Assembly: GCA_022615255.1 (NCBI GenBank) | Contig: JAKEHC010000143.1 | Location: 1-10,689 of the forward strand | From: Candidatus Dadabacteria bacterium | Lineage (GTDB): Bacteria > Desulfobacterota_D > UBA1144 > Nemesobacterales > CSP1-2 | Direction: 5' to 3' | DNA: 10,689 nt | Shown here: one piece after another, positions 1 to 5,268 of the stretch | Layout: every line of letters starts with the position of its first letter | Numbering within the stretch: the first letter of the stretch is position 1 | Translations under genes and position numbers: made by a program | Notes under the pieces: generated by a model | Databases searched by the model: none | What the model saw: the letters and a program-made list of their open reading frames with translations, nothing else | Told to the model about the DNA's origin: nothing

Positions 1-483
1 ATAGTTATTGACACATTTTCTAAAACCTATGCTATGACTGGTTGGAGAATCGGCTGGTCGGTTGCTCCAAAACCAATTATAGAAAAGCTCTCGATATTCC
101 TTCAGGACACCATTACAAATGTCGCCGCTTTTATTCAGAAGGCTGCCTATGCCGCAATGATAGGTCCACAAGATTGGGTAGAGAAAAAGAGACTAATCCT
201 TCAAAAGAAACGTGACAGAATGGTATCCGGTTTAAACTCAATCCCGGGAATTAAGTGCGATACCCCTTCTGGGGCGTTCTACGCCTTTCCGGATATCTCG
301 GGGACAGGGTTAACCTCGCAGGAGTTCACAAACAGGTTAATGGAGAACTCCGGGGTTGCAGTTGTTGCCGGTACAGCCTTTGGAAGCCAAGGAGAGGGTT
401 ATGTGAGGGTAACCTACGCCGTCTCTGATAAGGATATAGATGAGGGAATAAAAAGGATAAAGGAGACAGACCTAAAAGCATAG
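1..483 (+). CDS. Class I/II PLP-dependent aminotransferase, C-terminal part (probable aspartate aminotransferase)
   Basis: This is the 3' end of a gene whose start lies before the window. The frame is open from base 1, so the internal ATG at 34 is not the start. The fragment opens with IVIDTFSKTYAMTGWRIGW. This is the fold-type I aminotransferase motif in which the Lys of SKTYAMTGWR (fragment residue 8) forms the Schiff base with pyridoxal phosphate. Further on, PSGAFYAFPDIS and GYVRVTYA match the C-terminal small domain. The Arg of YVRVTYA corresponds to the conserved residue that holds the substrate alpha-carboxylate. The enzyme should move an amino group between an amino acid, probably aspartate, and 2-oxoglutarate in the cytoplasm. 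Family membership is secure. Exact substrate is inferred, because related enzymes use aromatic amino acids or alanine. A hairpin follows the stop codon directly. Confidence 0.9.
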   Translation: MVIDTFSKTYAMTGWRIGWSVAPKPIIEKLSIFLQDTITNVAAFIQKAAYAAMIGPQDWVEKKRLILQKKRDRMVSGLNSIPGIKCDTPSGAFYAFPDISGTGLTSQEFTNRLMENSGVAVVAGTAFGSQGEGYVRVTYAVSDKDIDEGIKRIKETDLKA

Positions 484-486
484 CAA

Positions 487-512
487 GTAGGGGTTTGATC
501 AATCAAACCCCT
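487..512 (+). repeat. GTAG-headed perfect hairpin between aminotransferase and M48 genes
   Basis: GTAG at 487-490 leads into a perfect 10-bp stem, AGGGGTTTGA at 489-498 pairing with TCAAACCCCT at 503-512, with a TCAA loop. No T-tract follows, only GCCTCCTCC, so it is not a classical intrinsic terminator. It could be a dispersed REP-like palindrome, a transcript 3'-end stabiliser, or a weak terminator for the aminotransferase transcript. A second small hairpin follows (CCTCC at 517-521 with GGAGG at 527-531). Confidence 0.55.
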
Positions 513-560
513 GCCTCCTCCATAAGGGAGGGTAAGAGTGTGGGTGAATAGGAGACAGAT

Positions 561-1409
561 TTGACAAATAGAAACAGAAAACCCCGCTTTTTTGAAAAGG
601 TCCTATTTGCCCTATTCATTTTATTAGCCTCCGCAGTTCTATTCATTACATGCTATAAGGCTCCTGTAACAGGCAGGTCCCAGTTCATTTTGATTTCCGA
701 GCAGGAAGCAAATCAGATGGGAACCGCGGCTTTTCAGGAGGTGCTAAGCAAGGAAAGTGTATCTAACAATGAAGTTTATAACGAAGCTGTAAGTAGAGTA
801 GCCGGAAGAATAACCGGAGTTTCAGATATACCGCAATACAATTGGGATTATAAGGTGTTTAAAGACGATGAAACGATCAATGCCTTTGCCCTGCCTGGAG
901 GAAAGATAGGGGTTTATACAGGAATTATCCCAGTTGCTGAGAGCGACGCAGGGCTCGCCACAGTGTTGGGACACGAGGTAGCACACGTTGCAGCGCACCA
1001 TGGCGCAGAAAGAATCTCAACTGGAATCCTTGCCCAGCTTGGGGCAGTTGCCATCGGCGTTGCCCTTAGTAATAGAGACCCGTTGGTAGTGGACGCAATA
1101 ATGCAGGCATATGGAATCGGTGTAACCGTGGGAGGTATACTGCCCTTTAGCCGTGTGCAGGAATCAGAGGCTGATAGTATCGGTTTAATTTACATGGCAA
1201 AAGCCGGGTACGACCCAAGTGAGGCTATTGACTTTTGGAATAGGATGGAACAAGCAACAAGGGGAAAACCCAAGCCGCCTGAGTTTCTCGCTACCCACCC
1301 CGGCTATGGTACGAGGGTTAGCAATCTAAAGAAATGGCTACCTGAAGCAACGAAGTATTACGAGCGCTCTGATAAGGCTCAGAACTTAATGATTAGCTCT
1401 TCTCACTGA
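561..1409 (+). CDS. M48 family zinc metalloprotease, BepA/LoiP-like, probable lipoprotein
   Basis: A 282-residue periplasmic protease, expected to degrade or help fold envelope proteins. Residues 12-30 are a hydrophobic export signal ending in VLFIT before Cys31. The following CYKAPVTGRSQF is typical of M48 lipoproteins, although Phe at -3 and Thr at -1 are atypical for a lipobox. The zinc site is HEVAH at 138-142 plus the first Glu of ESEAD at 201-205. ATHP with His246 matches the region that supplies an extra, regulatory zinc ligand in E. coli BepA. The protein ends soon after, so it lacks BepA's TPR domain and resembles the shorter LoiP (YggG). The start is TTG at 561: an in-frame stop lies at 549-551, GGAG sits at 551-554, and no ATG precedes the signal peptide. 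The 3' end overlaps convergent phoU by 7 bp. Specific substrates are unknown. Confidence 0.9.
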   Translation: MTNRNRKPRFFEKVLFALFILLASAVLFITCYKAPVTGRSQFILISEQEANQMGTAAFQEVLSKESVSNNEVYNEAVSRVAGRITGVSDIPQYNWDYKVFKDDETINAFALPGGKIGVYTGIIPVAESDAGLATVLGHEVAHVAAHHGAERISTGILAQLGAVAIGVALSNRDPLVVDAIMQAYGIGVTVGGILPFSRVQESEADSIGLIYMAKAGYDPSEAIDFWNRMEQATRGKPKPPEFLATHPGYGTRVSNLKKWLPEATKYYERSDKAQNLMISSSH

Positions 1410-2083
1410 GCCTTTTCTCTTCCCTCTCTTTCCATAGTATGATGCTTTAAAATCCTTCCAGAAGCTATAAAGAAAGCATCTTCCGCAATGTTCGTCGCAA
1501 GGTCTGCAACCCTTTCAAGGTCTCTGCTAATTAGGATGAGATACAGCGCACGGTCAATTATACTCGGGTCTCCGATCATATATGTCAAAAGCTCCCTCAT
1601 AATCTGGTTCTCAAGAAAATCCACCTCATCATCCTTTTTACAAACCTCAACCGCAAGCTCCGTATTTTTGTTCACAAACGCATCTAGGCTTTGCCTGAGC
1701 ATCTCCATCGCTCTTTCTGCCATCCTGGGGATATCGATAAGCGGTTTCACAGGAGGTTTGTCGGCAAGATAAACCGCCTTCTCGGCAATATTCACCGCAT
1801 GATCCCCTATCCTTTCAAGGTCGTTATTTACCTTCATAATCATCGTGACTGTTCTTAGATCCTCAGCTTCCGGTTGATAGAGTGCGAGTATCTTTATTCC
1901 TAAGTTGTCTATTTCAATTTCCATCTTATTTACCCTGTCATCGCTTTTTATCACTTCCTCTGCTAGAATCATATTTTTTTCCTTGAGCGCCTTAACGCTC
2001 TTAGTAATCATCTCTTCAACAGAAGCGGCCATTTCAAGAAGCGCCCTCTTAAGATTAACAATTTCTTCTTCTAGTTTTTTCAT
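1403..2083 (-). CDS. phoU: Phosphate signalling regulator PhoU
   Basis: A 226-residue cytoplasmic all-helical protein built from two PhoU repeats. Each has the family's metal-binding acidic motif: NDLERIGDHAVNIAE at about 87-101 and RDLERVADLATNIAED at about 187-202. Length is normal for the family. In the known system PhoU couples the PstSCAB transporter to the PhoR kinase. It keeps PhoR inactive when phosphate is plentiful and limits phosphate uptake. It is the last gene of the pst operon here, 16 bp after arsC. AAGGGG at 2091-2096, seven bases before ATG, is a good ribosome binding site. The C-terminal tail is charged, and the gene's 3' end overlaps the M48 protease gene on the other strand, with no visible terminator between them. 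Confidence 0.96.
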   Translation of the reverse strand: MKKLEEEIVNLKRALLEMAASVEEMITKSVKALKEKNMILAEEVIKSDDRVNKMEIEIDNLGIKILALYQPEAEDLRTVTMIMKVNNDLERIGDHAVNIAEKAVYLADKPPVKPLIDIPRMAERAMEMLRQSLDAFVNKNTELAVEVCKKDDEVDFLENQIMRELLTYMIGDPSIIDRALYLILISRDLERVADLATNIAEDAFFIASGRILKHHTMEREGREKAQ

Positions 2084-2099
2084 GTTAATTCCCCTTACA

Positions 2100-2552
2100 C
2101 TAAGATGATTTCAATATCTCATTTTTGAAAGAAGTCCTTTCTTTCTTTTTATTAAATGTTTCCTTGAGCCAACTGCCAATTTCATCCCTTACTCTCCTAA
2201 AGATGCTAAGAATTTCTTCTTCTGTGCCTTGATGACGAGACGGGTCATCAAAATCTCGATGCAGATATTCCTTGCCTCGTGGAAAGATAGGGCATGTTTC
2301 CTTAGCATGGTCACAAACTGTAACGACATAATCAAAATCCATACCATGAAAGTCGTCAAGGCTCTTTGAGCGATGCTTTGAAATATCAATACCCATTTCA
2401 GCCATTACCCTAATAGCGTAAGGATTCACGATTGAGGGCTTAGTTCCAGCGCTATATGCCTCATAATGCTCACCATAAAGATTCCTCAGTATTCCCTCCG
2501 CCATTTGAGAGCGAGAAGAGTTATGCGTACAAATAAACAAAACTTTTATCAT
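2100..2552 (-). CDS. arsC: Arsenate reductase, thioredoxin-coupled low-molecular-weight phosphatase type
   Basis: A 150-residue cytoplasmic enzyme predicted to reduce arsenate to arsenite. The N-terminus carries the phosphatase P-loop CTHNSSR, with nucleophile Cys8 and Arg14. Cys80 and Cys87 in VTVCDHAKETCP sit where the redox shuttle pair of pI258-type ArsC (Cys82/Cys89) lies. Asp103 in FDDPS is the expected general acid. Ser13 replaces the non-essential Cys15 of the plasmid enzyme. The three cysteines argue for arsenate reductase over a plain tyrosine phosphatase. The lysine-rich tail (about 134-150) extends beyond the usual core. The start codon overlaps the pstB stop by one base (TAATG), with AGGAAAG upstream, so translation is probably coupled. 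No arsenite efflux gene or ArsR is visible in the window. Placement among phosphate-uptake genes suggests it handles arsenate brought in by Pst. Confidence 0.92.
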   Translation of the reverse strand: MIKVLFICTHNSSRSQMAEGILRNLYGEHYEAYSAGTKPSIVNPYAIRVMAEMGIDISKHRSKSLDDFHGMDFDYVVTVCDHAKETCPIFPRGKEYLHRDFDDPSRHQGTEEEILSIFRRVRDEIGSWLKETFNKKKERTSFKNEILKSS

Positions 2553-3415
2553 TAACCAAACTTTCCTGATACATAATCCTCGGTCTGCTTATTTGAAGGT
2601 GTGAGGAATATTTTTTCGGTTGTATCATACTCAATTAACCTTCCCAGATACATAAAAGCTGTATAGTCAGAAACGCGGGAAGCCTGTTGCATGTTGTGAG
2701 TAACAATAACAATCGTGTAATCCTTTTTAAGCTCATGTATTAAGTCCTCGATTTTCACTGTAGCAATAGGGTCAAGAGCAGAACACGGCTCGTCCATAAG
2801 AAGCACCTCAGGCTCAACAGCAATTGACCTTGCAATGCAAAGCCTTTGCTGTTGCCCTCCAGATAGCGCAAACGCACTTTCATTAAGCCTGTCCTTCACT
2901 TCATCCCAGAGAGCTGCACCACGGAGGCTCTTTTCCACTATCCCATCCAAAACAGAATGTTTGTGAATCCCAGCAATTCTAGGACCATATGCAACATTAT
3001 CATAAATTGATTTTGGAAAAGGATTGGATTTTTGGAAAACCATACCAACCCTTTTTCTGAGTTCTGTAACATCATGCCTAGGGTCAAAAATATCCATGCC
3101 GCTTATCTTTATTGAGCCTTCAATGGTTACCCCGTCAATAAGCTCGTTTAGACGATTTAAGCAGCGAATAAGCGTGGATTTCCCGCATCCTGAGGGCCCG
3201 ATATAGGCAGTAGCCTTATTCTTCGGAATCTCCATGTTTATGTCAATTAGAGCAGGGCTACCACTGTACTTTAGCGTGAGATCTTTAATCTCGACTATCG
3301 GGTTCGGTATATCTACCTTTTGACTCACGCCTTTCTCCTTAATTTCTTCAGCCTTTACAAGATTATCATACTCCTGATTTTCCTCTATCTTATTAATTTC
3401 TAAAGGTAATTCCAC
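2552..3415 (-). CDS. pstB: Phosphate ABC transporter ATP-binding protein PstB
   Basis: The ATPase that powers phosphate import at the cytoplasmic face of PstC-PstA. Numbered from the longest frame (ATG at 3439, 295 residues), Walker A GPSGCGKST is at 81-89, Q-loop Gln136, signature LSGGQ at 192-196, Walker B VLLMDEP ending at 218, and switch His248. PstB hallmarks include CLNRLNEL and VFQKSNPFPKSIYDNVAYGPR. I place the start at GTG 3415. AAGGAGG lies five bases before it (3421-3427), whereas the tandem ATGs at 3439 and 3436 have no clear Shine-Dalgarno site. That gives 287 residues. Even so, about 35 acidic and polar residues precede the ABC core (which starts near IVEIKDLTLKY), longer than in typical PstB. 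The gene follows pstA and runs into arsC with a one-base overlap. Confidence 0.95.
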   Translation of the reverse strand: MELPLEINKIEENQEYDNLVKAEEIKEKGVSQKVDIPNPIVEIKDLTLKYSGSPALIDINMEIPKNKATAYIGPSGCGKSTLIRCLNRLNELIDGVTIEGSIKISGMDIFDPRHDVTELRKRVGMVFQKSNPFPKSIYDNVAYGPRIAGIHKHSVLDGIVEKSLRGAALWDEVKDRLNESAFALSGGQQQRLCIARSIAVEPEVLLMDEPCSALDPIATVKIEDLIHELKKDYTIVIVTHNMQQASRVSDYTAFMYLGRLIEYDTTEKIFLTPSNKQTEDYVSGKFG

Positions 3416-3420
3416 GGTGA

Positions 3421-3427
3421 CCTCCTT
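3421..3427 (-). promoter_or_regulatory. Ribosome binding site deciding the pstB start (AAGGAGG)
   Basis: A near-perfect Shine-Dalgarno sequence lies inside the longer pstB frame, five bases before GTG 3415. The upstream ATG-ATG pair has only a weak purine context. This favours the GTG start. Confidence 0.65.
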
Positions 3428-3466
3428 TTTTTCCATCATAAAGATTCTACCAAGAGTGGGTTTAGA

Positions 3467-5098
3467 TTAAAATGCTGATGTAGCGTATCTTTTCCTAAGA
3501 CGGTTTCTTATGATTATCGCAGCAAGATTTAAAAATACAACAATAAGAATAAGCAGTAAAGTTGTCGCATATACCATAGGCTTTGCCGCTTCAACATTTG
3601 GAGATTGAAACCCTACATCATAAATATGAAACCCAAGGTGCATGAACTTTCTCTCAAGGTGTATGAATGGGAAGTGTCCATCTATTGGGAGTGCTGGGGC
3701 AAGCTTCACAACCCCTGTAATCATAAGAGGAGCTACCTCCCCTGTCGCTCTTGCTATGGCTAAGATAAGTCCTGTAAGTATAGCCGGCATTGCACTCGGA
3801 GCGACTACCCTCCATATTGTTTCAAATTTCGTCGCTCCGAGTGCGAATGAACCTTCTTTTATTTGCCTTGGAACTGCTGCGAGCCCTTCCTCTGTGGCAA
3901 CAATTACTACTGGCACGGTAAGAAGGGCAAGCGTAAGCGATGCCCAGATGATTCCTCCTGTGCCGTAAGTCGGTGTTGGGAGTGCCTCAGTATAAAAAAT
4001 GTTATCTATTGATCCTCCAATTACGTATATAAAAAAACCGAGTCCAAAAACACCGAATACTATCGAAGGAACACCTGCTAGATTGTTAACGCATATCCTT
4101 ACGATTCTTAAGAGCACTCCCTGCTTAGCGTATTCTCTAAGATAGAGCGCAGCAAGAACCCCAAAAGGCAAAACGACAACGCTCATTATGAGCACCATCA
4201 TTACTGTTCCAAAAATGGCAGGGAATATTCCGCCTTCTGTGTTTGATTCTCTAGGTTCTCCAGAAACAAACTCCCAAACCTTTGAGATATAAAGAAGCAC
4301 CTTATCCAGCAAGCTCATATCATTTGGCTGATAAGCCCTGACAATCGTTCCAATGGGCATCTCCTTTTCTCTTCCATCTACGGTTGAAACGACTATCTTA
4401 TTTTCAGCGAGTTTCTCGTATAGACCGGCAAGTTCGGACTCTTTGTTCTGGTATAACTTTTTCTGTAGTTCGATTTGGTATTCAAGGCTTTTAATCCTGG
4501 CTTCAAGAGCGCTTGGATCCCCGCCTCGAAGTTCTAGTTTCTTTATATCTAATCTGAGTTTCTCAATGTTATAGTTGAAATCTCCTATGTCTTTCTTCTC
4601 AATCCTTTTTATAGTCTTATATATTTCCTCCGTTTGAGGAAGAATGCCTTTAAGAGCAATCCAAGACTGTTCATTTCCCCTTGCAATTATAACTTCTCCC
4701 TCACGAATCTCTTTAATAAATCCATACATATTTCCCCATTCGAGCCTTTCAAAAAGAACCGCCTCACTTGGATAATCTATTTTCGCAATCTCGTTTTTAT
4801 TTATCCATTTAAAATCCAATCCATATATATCTCTGTTTCCAATTTGGAGCTGAATCCTATAAAGCTTTGGAGTTCCAACAGATGCATCAGGCTGTGGTAT
4901 TTCCTCACGACCCCTTATTTGTCCAAGGAATTTGGCTCCGTCCTTGAGTGTAACCTCGGCAATATCAGAGGGCCAGAAGAACCCCAGCCCCTTTGCCATA
5001 ATAAGAAAAAGGAGTCCTCCTATCATGAGAAGGCTAAAAGCAAGCGCTCCACCAGTAATCCATACAAAAGGGTCACCGCTCTTCCAGAATTTTTTCAT
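3467..5098 (-). CDS. pstA: Phosphate ABC transporter permease PstA, long form with extracytoplasmic coiled-coil insert
   Basis: A 543-residue inner-membrane permease. Short PstA proteins, such as E. coli's, are about 300 residues. Residues 1-10 are followed by a membrane helix at about 11-36. A soluble region of about 250 residues comes next, predicted to lie on the periplasmic side. It contains beta-rich stretches with DG/GN turns (45-150) and a heptad-like, Glu/Lys/Leu-rich helix (about 160-232). The usual PstA core follows from about 290, with five further membrane helices. Its cytoplasmic EAA loop, EEGLAAVPRQIKEGSFALGATKFETIW, is at 403-429 and is the docking site for PstB. Enlarged PstA proteins are known in Pseudomonas-type systems, usually beside an enlarged PstC as here. 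GGAGG lies just before ATG. The long 5' gap with REP-like hairpins separates it from pstC. The role of the insert is unknown. Confidence 0.94.
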   Translation of the reverse strand: MKKFWKSGDPFVWITGGALAFSLLMIGGLLFLIMAKGLGFFWPSDIAEVTLKDGAKFLGQIRGREEIPQPDASVGTPKLYRIQLQIGNRDIYGLDFKWINKNEIAKIDYPSEAVLFERLEWGNMYGFIKEIREGEVIIARGNEQSWIALKGILPQTEEIYKTIKRIEKKDIGDFNYNIEKLRLDIKKLELRGGDPSALEARIKSLEYQIELQKKLYQNKESELAGLYEKLAENKIVVSTVDGREKEMPIGTIVRAYQPNDMSLLDKVLLYISKVWEFVSGEPRESNTEGGIFPAIFGTVMMVLIMSVVVLPFGVLAALYLREYAKQGVLLRIVRICVNNLAGVPSIVFGVFGLGFFIYVIGGSIDNIFYTEALPTPTYGTGGIIWASLTLALLTVPVVIVATEEGLAAVPRQIKEGSFALGATKFETIWRVVAPSAMPAILTGLILAIARATGEVAPLMITGVVKLAPALPIDGHFPFIHLERKFMHLGFHIYDVGFQSPNVEAAKPMVYATTLLLILIVVFLNLAAIIIRNRLRKRYATSAF

Positions 5099-5173
5099 GC
5101 CTCCACCTTAAATCCAATCATCTATGCAATTCTCCAATCGAAATAAAACATCGATACCATTCATACCATAAAC

Positions 5174-5197
5174 CCACCAGCAAGACTGGTGGACTAC
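5174..5197 (-). repeat. REP-like element, copy 1 (GTAG head + hairpin)
   Basis: On the minus strand GTAG (5197-5194) is followed by T and a perfect 7-bp stem, CCACCAG (5192-5186) with CTGGTGG (5180-5174), closed by loop TCTTG (5185-5181). The head is preceded by GG. It matches copy 2 in head, spacing and loop, in the opposite orientation. GTAG-headed imperfect palindromes are the hallmark of REP families such as the SMAG elements of Stenotrophomonas. Family assignment is inferred from form only. Confidence 0.7.
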
Positions 5198-5230
5198 CCG
5201 CTTTTTTCGCTTTATATACCAATTTATTGG

Positions 5231-5256
5231 GTAGGTCATGAGTCTTGCTCGTGACC
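5231..5256 (+). repeat. REP-like element, copy 2 (GTAG head + hairpin)
   Basis: On the plus strand GTAG (5231-5234) leads into a 9-bp stem, GGTCATGAG (5234-5242) with CTCGTGACC (5248-5256), containing one T-G wobble and closed by the same TCTTG loop (5243-5247). The core AGTCTTGCT is identical to copy 1. Two stem positions differ between the copies in a compensated way and one forms a wobble pair, so the fold has been kept while the bases changed. Together with copy 1 it forms a head-to-head, BIME-like pair. Confidence 0.7.
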
Positions 5257-5268
5257 GCTCAGCCTGTT

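Larger units (their letters stand above)
5099..5268. other. 170-bp pstC-pstA intergenic region
   Basis: This is the only long gap inside the pst genes. It holds two inverted GTAG-headed hairpins (5174-5197 and 5231-5256), a short palindrome CCAAT-TT-ATTGG between them (5219-5230), a near direct repeat ATACCAT/ATACCAT at about 5155-5170, and the pstA ribosome binding site next to 5099. I see no coding sequence. The six Ts at 5202-5207 are on the plus strand and would not terminate the minus-strand pst transcript. Confidence 0.6.

Noticed and set aside
34..483. ATG at 34 as the start of a short 149-residue gene
   Set aside because: The frame is open to the window edge, and the PLP-binding Lys motif lies upstream of and across this ATG. 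It is an internal methionine of a truncated gene.
489..512. Classical rho-independent terminator for the aminotransferase
   Set aside because: The stem is strong but no T-tract follows, so only a hairpin or REP-like element is claimed.
4634..5146. 170-codon plus-strand open frame opposite pstA
   Set aside because: It lies antisense to the well-supported pstA N-terminal region. Its peptide has no recognisable domain and it has no convincing ribosome binding site.
5174..5207. Hairpin followed by six Ts as an intrinsic terminator
   Set aside because: The T-run is on the plus strand and eight or more bases from the stem. The pst genes are transcribed on the minus strand, where it reads as As, and no plus-strand gene ends here.
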